Of a DNA stretch of 64,000 bases, positions 17,600-25,804 are shown in pieces. A model generated the notes under the pieces. The model was not told the DNA's origin, did not search any database, and was given only the letters and a program-made list of their open reading frames with translations. A program made the translations under genes and the position numbers. Numbering within the stretch: the stretch's first letter is position 1; each line of letters opens with the position of its first letter. Source of the DNA: Streptomyces qinzhouensis (GTDB lineage: Bacteria > Actinomycetota > Actinomycetes > Streptomycetales > Streptomycetaceae); NCBI RefSeq assembly GCF_007856155.1, contig NZ_CP042266.1, positions 7,874,001 through 7,938,000 of the forward strand, in the 5' to 3' direction.

Positions 17600-18320
17600 C
17601 CTGCGGTCCACCCCGCCCCGGCAGACCCTCCTGGTCGTCGCCCACCCCCGCACCAACTCCCTCACCGCGCGAACCGCCGCCCGGCTCCGGGACCGGCTCA
17701 CCGAGGACGGCGCCGTCGTCGACCTTCTCGATCTGTACGACGAGGGCTTCGACCCCCGGCTCACCCCCGTCGACGAACCCGACTGGGAGAACCGGGACAA
17801 GCTCTACTCGCCCGAGGTCCGGGCCCATGCGGACCGGATCGCCGCGGCCGACGAGATCGTCGTCGTCTTCCCGGTCTGGTGGTACTCCGTCCCGGCCGTC
17901 CTCAAAGGCTGGATCGACCGGGTGTGGAACTACGGCTTCGCCTACGGCCGCTCCGAGCCCCGGCTCGCCGGAAAGCGGATGGTCTGGCTGGGTCTCGCCG
18001 GGGCCGGGGCGGCGGACTACGCCGCCGACGGCCTCGGCGCCGCCCTGGACCTCCAGTTGCGGGTGGGGGTCTCCCGCTTCTGCGGTATCGAGGACGCCAC
18101 CGTCCACCTCCTCCACGACACCGAACTCTCCGGCGTCCCGGCGCATCAGCGCCCCGCGCGGGTCCTCGCCCTGCTCGCGCAGGCGGAGACGGCCGTGATC
18201 CCCGGCCGGTCCGCCGCCCCCTCCGACCGCTCCCCGCGATCCGGGCGCGAGCCCCGGCCCGAGCACCGTCCGGCCCCCCGACCCCAACCGGAACACCACG
18301 GAACGAGGGTCTCCGCATGA
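17589..18320 (+). CDS. Flavodoxin-fold NAD(P)H:quinone oxidoreductase
   Basis: 243 residues. It has the Flavodoxin_2/NQO pattern: LLVVAHPRTNSLTARTAARL at the N-terminus for FMN/FAD phosphate binding, then DEIVVVFPVWWYSVPAVLKG (the W-W-x-x-P-A-x-L-K-G signature), and DRVWNYGFAY. It should reduce quinones or similar acceptors with NAD(P)H. The C-terminal 40 residues are a Pro/Arg/Ser-rich tail not needed for the fold. It starts at TTG 17589, which overlaps the SDR gene by 11 bp and follows GGAGGG by seven bases. An ATGA overlap links its end to a small membrane-protein frame. Confidence 0.88.
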   Translation: MASDLRSTPPRQTLLVVAHPRTNSLTARTAARLRDRLTEDGAVVDLLDLYDEGFDPRLTPVDEPDWENRDKLYSPEVRAHADRIAAADEIVVVFPVWWYSVPAVLKGWIDRVWNYGFAYGRSEPRLAGKRMVWLGLAGAGAADYAADGLGAALDLQLRVGVSRFCGIEDATVHLLHDTELSGVPAHQRPARVLALLAQAETAVIPGRSAAPSDRSPRSGREPRPEHRPAPRPQPEHHGTRVSA

Positions 18321-18520
18321 GCCCCGCATCCGCGCCCGCCGGGGGCGTCCGCCGCCCCTGGCTCGGCCTCGCCCTGGTCACCGCCGCACTGGTGTGGGTC
18401 CTGCTGCGGCATGTCCCGCCGGTCGACGCGGGCCGGCCGGAGCCGGCGGAACCACCGGCTCGAACGGACGCACCGCTCCCGTCCAGCGATGCAGCACCGC
18501 GCGTCCCTTCTGGAGTGTGA
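18317..18520 (+). CDS. Small membrane protein or truncated transporter remnant
   Basis: 67 residues starting at an ATGA overlap with the oxidoreductase stop, with GAGGG upstream. It has one hydrophobic segment, PWLGLALVTAALVWVLL (about 14-30), and then a Pro/Ala-rich tail. The beginning resembles the first membrane helix of MFS transporters, so it may be what is left of a transporter gene. The last 140 bp are antisense to the C-terminus of the minus-strand secreted protein, so both cannot be under normal coding constraint there. Coupling and the membrane segment favour a real start; overall support is weak. Confidence 0.4.
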   Translation: MSPASAPAGGVRRPWLGLALVTAALVWVLLRHVPPVDAGRPEPAEPPARTDAPLPSSDAAPRVPSGV

Positions 18521-19622
18521 CGCCGCCCGAGCTCTCCGTCCCCGCCTCGGCGACATAGTGGGTTCCGTCGCCGACGGGGACGAGGCCGTACTGTCCGGCG
18601 GCCGTCCGGCCGTAGATCCCGGTGGGAAGGTGAAGCATGCCCCTCGGCTCCAGCGTCAGCAGATTTCCCAGGTGCGGAACGGGCTGACCGCGGATCAGCC
18701 CCGGGCGGGCGGGCACGGCGCCGTCGACGACGAAGAGGGTGTAGTTCGGGAAGGCCTGCTTCTTCCCCCGGTAGACGGCCAGCAGCCAGTTCCGGGTCGC
18801 CGGATCCCAGGCCAGGTTCTGCACCCCGTAGGTCGTGTTGCCGGTGTACACGAAGTACCGGCCGGTGTACGCGGCCGGGCCGCCGCGGTGCGGAGCGGCC
18901 GGGTCCAGCGGCCGTTCGTAACGGGCCCAGTCGGTGATGTCGTACTGGAGCAGGATCTGATGGTCGTTGTCCTGCCGGCCCGTGTGGGAGTAGACGCCGT
19001 AGGCCACGGTCAGCCGCAGGTCGTCGCCCGAGCCGAGCGCGGGACCGAAGGAGAGCCCGTCGATACCGCTCGTCCCGTACCGGTGGTCGGGTGTGCTGCC
19101 GGTGTTGCCGTCGAAGACCCCGTCCCCGTTCATATCGGCGGTGTAGTCGTCGGCGACCTGCCGGAGATGAACGGTCGTCATCACCCCGGAGGTCCGGGCG
19201 TCCATGTTCATCCGGGTGATCCGCCGGGGGTCGAACACGGCGACGTAGAACGCCTTCCCCCCTTTGTGCTCCAGGGAGCCGTAGACCCGCCCGTCGCCGG
19301 GATGGTGGTCCAGATCCCCCAAATGGCCCGGGACATGGGTGACCGAGCCGATCGGCCGCCCGTCGAGATCCGTCTTCACCAGCGCGTCGGTGTACGAGAA
19401 GTACATGAAGCCGCGGGCCCGGTCGAGGGCCATCCCCTGAAGGTGGCCGGACCGCCAGACGCCGCCGTCGATCACGGCGGGCAGCGGCCGCGCCGTGGCC
19501 CGCGCGGCCGGGTCGGCGGCCGGTTCCTGGGCCCCGGCCGTACCGTGGCCGGCCAGCAGCGCGGACGTCAGGGCGGTGACGGACAGCAGGGCGGGGAGTC
19601 GGAAGCGTACACACAGTCGCAT
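18378..19622 (-). CDS. Secreted protein of unknown function, possible beta-propeller
   Basis: 414 residues with a clear signal peptide (RFRLPALLSVTALTSALLA, cleavage near residue 31). The mature part has repeating strand-rich motifs: GMALDRARGFMYFSYTDALVKTDLDG, VYGSLEHKGGKAFYVAVFDP and GVQNLAWDPATRNWLLAVY. These look like blades of a beta-propeller that follows data of the form label-value. A DMNGDGVFDG segment matches a calcium-binding DxNxDG loop. I do not recognise the family. ATG 19622 follows GGAGGA by four bases. It lies downstream of a sugar kinase but is separated from it by a hairpin, so it likely has its own promoter. Confidence 0.75.
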   Translation of the reverse strand: MRLCVRFRLPALLSVTALTSALLAGHGTAGAQEPAADPAARATARPLPAVIDGGVWRSGHLQGMALDRARGFMYFSYTDALVKTDLDGRPIGSVTHVPGHLGDLDHHPGDGRVYGSLEHKGGKAFYVAVFDPRRITRMNMDARTSGVMTTVHLRQVADDYTADMNGDGVFDGNTGSTPDHRYGTSGIDGLSFGPALGSGDDLRLTVAYGVYSHTGRQDNDHQILLQYDITDWARYERPLDPAAPHRGGPAAYTGRYFVYTGNTTYGVQNLAWDPATRNWLLAVYRGKKQAFPNYTLFVVDGAVPARPGLIRGQPVPHLGNLLTLEPRGMLHLPTGIYGRTAAGQYGLVPVGDGTHYVAEAGTESSGGVTLQKGRAVLHRWTGAVRPFEPVVPPAPAGPRRPAGHAAAGPTPVRR

Positions 19623-19678
19623 GAATCCTCCGGAATCGCGGCTCGCGAAGCAACGGACGGACGAATGAACGGGCAGGC

Positions 19679-19704
19679 GGCGCCGGACCACCGCGTCCGG
19701 CGCC
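19679..19704 (-). terminator. Terminator hairpin downstream of the sugar kinase
   Basis: GGCGCCGGAC and GTCCGGCGCC form a perfect 10-bp stem with a CACCGC loop. It lies between the kinase stop (19820) and the start of the secreted-protein gene (19622). Confidence 0.75.
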
Positions 19705-19819
19705 ACCGCCGGGAGAGGTACCCCGCCGGTGACCGTGAAGCGGCGGGCGGAGCCGAGATTCAGCCCACCGGAGTCGGCCGCCCGGTCATTGGCGACCACC
19801 CACCCGTACCGGGCGACGG

Positions 19820-21304
19820 TCAGCGCCCTCCGGGCCCGCCCTCGCTCCATCGCGCCCGGACCTCGGCGAGTTCGGCGCGGTAGCGGGCGTACCCCTCTTC
19901 GTACCGGGCCCGGTTCCCGGGGCTCGGGTCGACCGTCCGGTGCGGTGACGGCGGCGCGCCGGAGAAGACCGGGGACGGCGACGCGGTGTCCAGCGCGCTC
20001 CGGGCGACCGCCGCCACGCCCAGCGCGCCGACCTCTTCCGCCAGGGGGATCCGGACCGGCCTGCCGAGCACATCGGCGATCAGCCGGGCCCACATGACCG
20101 AACGGCTGCCGCCGCCGCACAGTGCCAGGGTGCCGCTGAGCCCCGCGGTCTCCAGACAGTGCCTGGCGGCGTACGCGATGGCCTCGCACACCGCGCGGAC
20201 GGCGTCGGCCGGGCCGGTGGCCAGGCTCAGTCCGTCGAGCCTGCCGTGTGCCGCGGGCTCCACGAACGGGGCCCGCTCGCCCGCCTCGGACAGGAACGGC
20301 AGGGCGCGCACCCCCCGGGCCCCGGGCGGGCTCGCCGAGAGCAGGGCGTCCACCGCGTCCGTATCCGCGCCGACCAGCCGGAGCACCCACTCCAGCGCCG
20401 CCGTGCCGACCATGGCGGGCATGGCCCGCAGCCACCGTCCGGGCGCCGGGGTGCACAGCCACATCCCGGCGGGCTCCGCCGCCGGGTCGAGGTCGACGCG
20501 GTCGGTCAGTACCTGACTGGCCAGGGTCGTACCGAGGATCAGCAGTCCGTCGCCGGGCTCCCGCACCCCGCTGCCGACGGCGCAGGCCGGCAGGTCGTAG
20601 GGGCCCGCGACCACCGGCAGCCCCTCGGCGAGTCCGAGCAGTGCGGCACCGCGGGCGTCGAGGCCGAGGACCGTGCCCGGGGCGGCGGGCTCCGGCAGCA
20701 GGTCCACCCGCTCCGCCACCCCGCAGGCGGCCAGCGCGCCGGGGGCGTACGTCCGGGTGCGGGGGTCGAGGAACGGGAGCGTCGCGTCGGCGGCGTCCAG
20801 GCAGACCCGGCCGGTCAGCCGCTGGGCGACGGTGTCGACGCAGTATCCGGCGACGGCGGCCCGGGCGAGGCTCTCCGGCTCGTGCTCCTGGAGCCAGTGC
20901 AGCAGCGGCCCGTGACAGCCGGGGAACATCCCGGATCCGGTGTACGCGTACGCCCGGCGGATCGTGCCGTCCGTCAGCCAGCGGGTCACCAGGTCCGAAG
21001 CGCGCGCGTCCAGCCACGAGATCGCCGGGCGCACCGGCCGCCCGGCGGCGTCCCGCAGCCAGAGCCCGTCGCCCTGACCGGTCAGGGCCAGTGCGTCCGG
21101 GGGCCGGCCGGCCGCCGCCACCACCTGCCGCACCACCGACCGGACGCTCGCCACGACGACGTCCGGATCCTGTTCCACCCGGCCGCCGGGCAGCCGGTCC
21201 AGCCGGGATGGGCGGGCCGCCGAGGCCAGCGGCGCGCCCTCCTCGTCGAAGAGGACGGCCTTGGTGACCGAGGTGCCGATATCGACCCCGAGGACCGCGC
21301 TCAC
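19820..21304 (-). CDS. FGGY-family carbohydrate kinase
   Basis: 494 residues. The N-terminus AVLGVDIGTSVTKAVLFDEEG is the ATPase phosphate-1 loop of FGGY kinases, and the C-terminal half has GTLALCGGGSRSVMWARLIADVLGRPV, the FGGY signature 2/adenosine region. A QGDGLWLRD segment sits at the sugar-binding site. Such enzymes phosphorylate open-chain sugars or polyols (xylulose, ribulose, glycerol and others); the exact sugar is not visible. GTG 21304 is chosen, with a G-rich site upstream. It is the second gene after the 2-hydroxyacid dehydrogenase in the left arm of a divergent locus with a second FGGY kinase, a phosphatase and a DeoR regulator. Confidence 0.88.
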   Translation of the reverse strand: MSAVLGVDIGTSVTKAVLFDEEGAPLASAARPSRLDRLPGGRVEQDPDVVVASVRSVVRQVVAAAGRPPDALALTGQGDGLWLRDAAGRPVRPAISWLDARASDLVTRWLTDGTIRRAYAYTGSGMFPGCHGPLLHWLQEHEPESLARAAVAGYCVDTVAQRLTGRVCLDAADATLPFLDPRTRTYAPGALAACGVAERVDLLPEPAAPGTVLGLDARGAALLGLAEGLPVVAGPYDLPACAVGSGVREPGDGLLILGTTLASQVLTDRVDLDPAAEPAGMWLCTPAPGRWLRAMPAMVGTAALEWVLRLVGADTDAVDALLSASPPGARGVRALPFLSEAGERAPFVEPAAHGRLDGLSLATGPADAVRAVCEAIAYAARHCLETAGLSGTLALCGGGSRSVMWARLIADVLGRPVRIPLAEEVGALGVAAVARSALDTASPSPVFSGAPPSPHRTVDPSPGNRARYEEGYARYRAELAEVRARWSEGGPGGR

Positions 21305-21353
21305 GGCCGGCCCCCCGCTCCGCTCCGGGGCCCGCCCGGGCCGCCGGCCGCGG

Positions 21354-22409
21354 TCATGACCGGCCCGCCACGAGCACCTCGGGGTTGGCGGGATGGGCCA
21401 GCGGCTCGCCGCGGGTGAACCGCCCCACCTCGGCCGCGGTGATCGCCGCCGCCCGGTGGGCCGTCTGCCGGGTGGCGCCCGCCAGATGAGGGGTGGTGAT
21501 GACGTTCGGGGCGTCGCGCAACGGCCAGTCGGCGGGCACCGGCTCGATGTCGTACACATCGAGGGCGAGGGCGCCGAGCCTGCCGCCGCGCAGCAGTTCC
21601 GGCAGCGGGGCGTGGTCGAGGAGTCCGCCGCGGGCCGAGTTGACCAGCACCGCGCCGTGCGGCAGCAGACCGAGCCGCCGGGCGTCGATCAGATGGCGGG
21701 TCTCCTCGGTGAGCCGGGCGTGCAGGCTCACGACGGAGCTGCGGCGCAGCAGCGTGTCCAGCTCGACCGGCTCCACCCCGTCGGCCACCGCGGCGACCGG
21801 GTCCGTGTACGGGTCGGCGACCAGCACCCGGGCGCCGAAGGCCCGCAGCACCCGGGCCACGATGCGGCCGATGGCGCCGTAACCGACCAGACCGACCGTG
21901 GCATCGGCGAGTTCGGTCCCGCCCTCCTCGTACGCGTACAGATCGCCCCGCCAGCGGCCCGCCTTCAGCTCGGCGTCGGCGGCGCTGATCCGGCGCATGG
22001 CGGCGAGCATCAGCCCCACCGCGAACTCGGCGGCCGCGGGGGCGTTGCGTCCTGGTGCGAAGCTGACGGCGACGCCGTTCCGGGTGGCGGCGGCGAGATC
22101 GACGTTGACCGGGCCGCCCCGGGAGACCGCGACCAGCCGCAGCCCGGGCACCGCGGCGAGTACCCGCTCGGTGAACGGCGCCATCTGCGTGACACAGACC
22201 GACACCCCGGACAGCGCTCTGATCAGCTCCTCCTCCGTGCCGCTCGCTTCGTGGACACCGCCGACGGAGCCGAAGGGCTCATGGGGCCACGGCAGGGTCA
22301 GCTCGGTGAATTCCGGGCTCTCGCCGCCGTCCCGGGTCAGTTCCCGGGAGAGGGCGGTACGGATCAGCTCGGGGCGGACGAAATGGTCACCGGCGGCGAG
22401 GACGCGCAT
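21354..22409 (-). CDS. D-isomer-specific 2-hydroxyacid dehydrogenase (PGDH-like)
   Basis: 351 residues. The NAD-binding domain has GYGAIG (176-181) followed by Asp199 in VLVADP. The catalytic set is Arg260 in NSARGG, Glu289 in VYDIEP and His308 in TPHLAGAT. This is the layout of 3-phosphoglycerate/hydroxyacid dehydrogenases without a C-terminal ACT domain. It interconverts a 2-hydroxyacid and a 2-ketoacid using NAD(P). ATG 22409 has GAAGGA about ten bases upstream. Its context between sugar kinases and a DeoR regulator suggests oxidation of a sugar-acid intermediate rather than serine synthesis. Confidence 0.88.
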   Translation of the reverse strand: MRVLAAGDHFVRPELIRTALSRELTRDGGESPEFTELTLPWPHEPFGSVGGVHEASGTEEELIRALSGVSVCVTQMAPFTERVLAAVPGLRLVAVSRGGPVNVDLAAATRNGVAVSFAPGRNAPAAAEFAVGLMLAAMRRISAADAELKAGRWRGDLYAYEEGGTELADATVGLVGYGAIGRIVARVLRAFGARVLVADPYTDPVAAVADGVEPVELDTLLRRSSVVSLHARLTEETRHLIDARRLGLLPHGAVLVNSARGGLLDHAPLPELLRGGRLGALALDVYDIEPVPADWPLRDAPNVITTPHLAGATRQTAHRAAAITAAEVGRFTRGEPLAHPANPEVLVAGRS

Positions 22410-22498
22410 GGACACCGTTCCTTCTGCGAGGCAGGGCGGGGCGGAACGAGAGCGGGGAAGCCGTGACCCGGCCGGACCGGGTCCGGTTGATAGATCGT

Positions 22499-22514
22499 CT
22501 GTTAAATTTAACAG
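22499..22514. promoter_or_regulatory. Perfect 16-bp palindrome, likely DeoR operator
   Basis: CTGTTAAATTTAACAG is an exact palindrome and AT-rich against a very GC-rich background. It sits in the 262-bp gap between the divergent dehydrogenase (start 22409) and phosphatase (start 22672) genes. The DeoR-family gene at 23332 in the same locus is the natural candidate to bind it and control both arms. Confidence 0.75.
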
Positions 22515-22671
22515 CGGCGAAGTGAAGCGGCAACGACCCCGGCCGCCACCCGCCGTCCCCCTGCCTTTCCCCGTGTTCCCCGATGTGTGCTCGAACCCGG
22601 TCCGGGGGACCGCCCGCCCCCGCCGTCGTCCCCCGTCGGCCCCCGTCGGACTCTGGACAAGGAGCACCCCG

Positions 22672-23283
22672 ATGACCTCCCGCCTTCTGCTCGTCCGGCA
22701 CGGCGAGACCGAGTGGCACGCGGAGAACCGTTACGCCGGAAGCTCGGACGTCGCCCTGACCGCCAAGGGCCGGGAACAGGGCGCCGCCCTGGGCCGGTGG
22801 GCGGTGCGGGCGGGCGTCGACGCCGTCGCCGCCTCCCCGCTCGGCCGCGCCCGGCTCACCGCGGCGCCCGCCGCCGACGCCCTCGGCCTGCGCACCGAGA
22901 TCGTCGAGGAGCTGCGCGAGATCGATTTCGGCTGGGGCGAGGGCCGGACGATCGCGGAGATGGCCACCGAGGACCCGGAGGCGGTACGGCGGTTCCGCGA
23001 GGACGCCGGATCGGGCGGCTTCCCGGGCTCGGAACCCCTCCCCGCCGCGGCCGCCCGCGCCACCGCCGCGCTGCGCGCCCTGGCGGAGCGTCACCCGGCG
23101 GGCACGGTCCTGGTGGTGGCCCACAGCACCCTGCTCAGGATCGCCCTCTGCGCCCTGCTGGGACTGCCCCTCGGCCGGTACCGGCAGCTCTTCCCGCGCC
23201 TCGACAACGGCGCCGTGACCGAGATCCGGTGCACCGCCGCCGGAACCGCGCTCTACTCGCTCAACGTCCCCACCGCGTCCTGA
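22672..23283 (+). CDS. Histidine phosphatase family protein
   Basis: 203 residues. The phosphoglycerate-mutase-like phosphatase motif LVRHGETEW carries the phospho-acceptor His10; Glu83 lies in LREIDFGWGEG and the second His151 in VVAHST. The family hydrolyses sugar phosphates and similar small phosphates. An AAGGAG site precedes ATG 22672. It is the first gene of the rightward arm of the sugar locus, before the DeoR regulator and the second kinase, so removal of a phosphate from a pathway intermediate is a reasonable but unproved role. Confidence 0.88.
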   Translation: MTSRLLLVRHGETEWHAENRYAGSSDVALTAKGREQGAALGRWAVRAGVDAVAASPLGRARLTAAPAADALGLRTEIVEELREIDFGWGEGRTIAEMATEDPEAVRRFREDAGSGGFPGSEPLPAAAARATAALRALAERHPAGTVLVVAHSTLLRIALCALLGLPLGRYRQLFPRLDNGAVTEIRCTAAGTALYSLNVPTAS

Positions 23284-23331
23284 ACGTCCCGCCGCCCGCC
23301 TGCCCGCCTGCCCGATGGAGACCGCCGACCC

Positions 23332-24108
23332 ATGACCAAGAGATCCGCCGAAGAGCGCCGGCGGTTCATCGCCGACCGTGTGACGGAGCACGGCACCGCG
23401 ACCAACACCGATCTCGCCGCGCTGGCGGGCGTGAGCCTGATGACCGTCCACCGCGACCTCGACGACCTCGAACGCCGAGGAGTGCTGCGGCGTTTCCGCG
23501 GCGGCGCCTCCGCCCGGCCGTCCACGGTCTTCGAGTCCGCTCTCGACTACCGGCTCGGGGTCAACACGGCGGAGAAGGCGGCCGTGGCCCGGGCCGCGGC
23601 CGCCCGGGTCGAGCCCGGGATGTCCGTCATGCTCGACGACTCGACCACGGTCCTGGCCATGGCCCGGCTGCTGGCGGACCTCGCGCCGCTGACGGTGGTC
23701 ACCAACGCCCGCCGGGTGGTGGACGTCTTCACCGAACGGGAGGGCGTCCGGCTGATCGCCCTGGGCGGCGAGTACTCCCGTACCCACGAGTCCTTCCTCG
23801 GCATACCGTGCGTGGAGGCGATAGCGGCGCTCTCGGTGGACCTGGTCGCGGTCTCCACCTCGGCGGTGGACGCCCGGATGGCCTACCACCAGGAGCAGGA
23901 CGTGGTGCTGGTCAAACGCGCGATGCTCGACGCGGCCGCCCGGAAGGTGATGCTCGTGGACCACACCAAGACGGCGCGCACCGCGCTCCACCGGGTCGGC
24001 CCGGTGGCCGGTCTCGACGAGCTGATCGTCGACGACGGGATCGACGCCCAGCAGCTGGCCGGGCTCCGGGAGCACACCGAGGTGACGGTGGCTCCCGTCG
24101 CGCGCTGA
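23332..24108 (+). CDS. DeoR/GlpR-family transcriptional regulator
   Basis: 258 residues. The N-terminal winged helix (about 6-62) contains TNTDLAALAGVSLMTVHRDL and LERRGVLRRFRGGA, the DeoR signature. The C-terminal sensor domain (about 75-240) shows ARVEPGMSVMLDDSTTVLAMA, LTVVTNA, LGGEYSRTHESFLG and KVMLVDHTKTARTAL, the sugar-phosphate-binding fold shared with ISOCOT proteins. Such regulators usually repress catabolic genes until a phosphorylated sugar binds. It sits between the phosphatase and the second FGGY kinase, and probably acts at the palindrome 22499-22514. Confidence 0.92.
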   Translation: MTKRSAEERRRFIADRVTEHGTATNTDLAALAGVSLMTVHRDLDDLERRGVLRRFRGGASARPSTVFESALDYRLGVNTAEKAAVARAAAARVEPGMSVMLDDSTTVLAMARLLADLAPLTVVTNARRVVDVFTEREGVRLIALGGEYSRTHESFLGIPCVEAIAALSVDLVAVSTSAVDARMAYHQEQDVVLVKRAMLDAAARKVMLVDHTKTARTALHRVGPVAGLDELIVDDGIDAQQLAGLREHTEVTVAPVAR

Positions 24109-24260
24109 CCCCCGCGTCACCCGGCCCGGGATGTCCGGCCGGGTGTGAATTCCACCCGGCCGGGAACATCTCCTGGTCCGGGCGGGTCGCGGCCCGGTCC
24201 CGACCGGGGCCGTGGCAGTACTCCGTCGCGGGCCGCCGCACCCCGAAAGGACCCCCCTCC

Positions 24261-25718
24261 ATGAGCAGTCGACCGGTCGTGATCGGCGTCGACGTGGCCA
24301 CCGCGGCGGTCCGGGCCCTCTGTGTCGACGGGCAGGGGCGGGTACGCGGCGAGGCCCGGGAGCCGCTGCCGGAGCCGGTACGCGGCCCCGGCGGCACCAG
24401 CGAACAGGATGCCCGCGCCTGGTGGCCCGCTGTATGCGCCGCGCTGCGCCGTATCACGGCCGGTCTGCCCTCGTACGGCCGTGAGGTGGTCGCGGTGGCG
24501 GTCTCCGCCACCTCCGGCACGATCGTCCCGGCCGATGCGGACGGCGGTCCCCTCGGCCCCGCCCTGATGTACGACGACCGGAGCGCCGCGGACATCAACG
24601 CGGCGGCCCAGCGGCTCGGCGCCGCCCGCTGGGACGCCCTCGGTCTGACCGTGGGTCCGACCGCCGCCCTCGGACGGGCCGTCCGCTGTCTGCACACCCA
24701 CGGACCCGCCCTGCGCCAGGTGCTGCACACACCCGAGGTCATCGGCCGTGCCCTGACCGGCGGTCCCGTCCCGGCGGACTGGAGCCACGCCCTCAAAACC
24801 GGCTACGACCCGCGCGCCGGGCACTGGGCCGAAGAGGTCTTCACCGCCCTCGGCTTCCCCCTCACCCTGCTGCCGCGGGTGGGCGCGCCGGGGACGGAGG
24901 CCGGGACGGTGGGCCCCGCGGCGGCCGAGGCCACCGGACTGCCCGTGGGCTGTTCGGTACGGCTCGGAATGACCGACGGCTGCGCGGGCCAGCTCGCCAC
25001 CGGGGCGGTCGCGCCCGGCCAGTTCGTCGGCGTCCTGGGCACGACGTACGTCCTCAAGGGGGTCTCCACCGAGCTGGTCCGCGACCCGGCCGGTGCCCTC
25101 TACAGCCACCGCCACCCCGACGGCTGGTGGCTGCCCGGCGGGGCGTCGAACACCGGCGGCGAAGCCCTCGGCCCGCTGCCCGCGCCGCGGATCGCGGCCC
25201 TGGACAGGGCGGCCCGGGAGCGGGGCCCCGCCTCGTACATCCGCTATCCGCTGCGCCGGGAAGGGGAGCGGTTCCCCTTTGTCGCGCCCGCCGCGCGGGG
25301 TTTCGCCCTGGGCGGGCCGGCGGACGAGACCGACGCCCACCGTGCGGCGCTGGAAGGTGTCGCCTTCGTCGAACGGCTCGCGGTCGAGCGGGTCCGGCGG
25401 CTGGGCATCCCGGTCTCCGGCCCCCTCTACGCGGCGGGCGGCGGCAGCCGCAGCCCGGTGTGGAGCGCGATCCGGGCCACCGTTCTCGACCGGCCGGTCC
25501 GGGCGGCCGAGCGGGCGGAGACGGCCTTCGGCGCGGCCCTCCTCGCCGCGTCGGGCACCCTCCACGCCTCTCTCGCCGAAAGCGCCGCGGCCATGACGGG
25601 CCGCCGGGGGACGGCTGCCGAGACCGACCCGGTCCCGGCCGAACGCGCGGCTCTGGAGGACGCGTACGGCCGCTTCGTCACTGAACTGCGCCGCCGCGGC
25701 TGGCTGGACGGCGGCTGA
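24261..25718 (+). CDS. FGGY-family carbohydrate kinase (second copy)
   Basis: 485 residues. VVIGVDVATAAVRALCVDGQG is the N-terminal phosphate loop, although the usual DxGT Thr-Ser pair reads DVAT. GPLYAAGGGSRSPVWSAI is the C-terminal FGGY signature. GTTYVLKGVSTE and GASNTGGEALGP resemble members acting on ribulose/erythrulose-like sugars. It is distinct in sequence from the kinase at 19820-21304, so the locus has two non-identical kinases. An AAAGGA site about 13 bases before ATG 24261 is somewhat distant. It ends the rightward arm and is followed by a bidirectional terminator. Confidence 0.86.
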   Translation: MSSRPVVIGVDVATAAVRALCVDGQGRVRGEAREPLPEPVRGPGGTSEQDARAWWPAVCAALRRITAGLPSYGREVVAVAVSATSGTIVPADADGGPLGPALMYDDRSAADINAAAQRLGAARWDALGLTVGPTAALGRAVRCLHTHGPALRQVLHTPEVIGRALTGGPVPADWSHALKTGYDPRAGHWAEEVFTALGFPLTLLPRVGAPGTEAGTVGPAAAEATGLPVGCSVRLGMTDGCAGQLATGAVAPGQFVGVLGTTYVLKGVSTELVRDPAGALYSHRHPDGWWLPGGASNTGGEALGPLPAPRIAALDRAARERGPASYIRYPLRREGERFPFVAPAARGFALGGPADETDAHRAALEGVAFVERLAVERVRRLGIPVSGPLYAAGGGSRSPVWSAIRATVLDRPVRAAERAETAFGAALLAASGTLHASLAESAAAMTGRRGTAAETDPVPAERAALEDAYGRFVTELRRRGWLDGG

Positions 25719-25750
25719 CCCCTGCCCGGCGGGTTCGGCGGCCGGGGCAC

Positions 25751-25780
25751 GGCGGTCCGGGCCCAGCTCCCCGGACCGCC
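25751..25780. terminator. Bidirectional terminator
   Basis: GGCGGTCCGGG and CCCGGACCGCC form a perfect 11-bp stem with an 8-base loop between convergent genes ending at 25718 and 25805. Confidence 0.85.
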
Positions 25781-25804
25781 GCGGTCACTTGGTCCGCCCG
25801 GTCG

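Noticed and set aside
13111..18198. Very long plus-strand open frame opposite the SARP regulator
   Set aside because: It is the antisense shadow of the SARP/NB-ARC gene and of neighbouring genes in the wrong frame. Its translation is Arg/Pro/Gln-rich with no domain, as expected from GC bias.
22587..25718. Long open frame across phosphatase, DeoR and kinase genes
   Set aside because: Only its end matches the FGGY kinase. The earlier part is in the wrong frame relative to the phosphatase and DeoR genes, which have clear motifs and starts.
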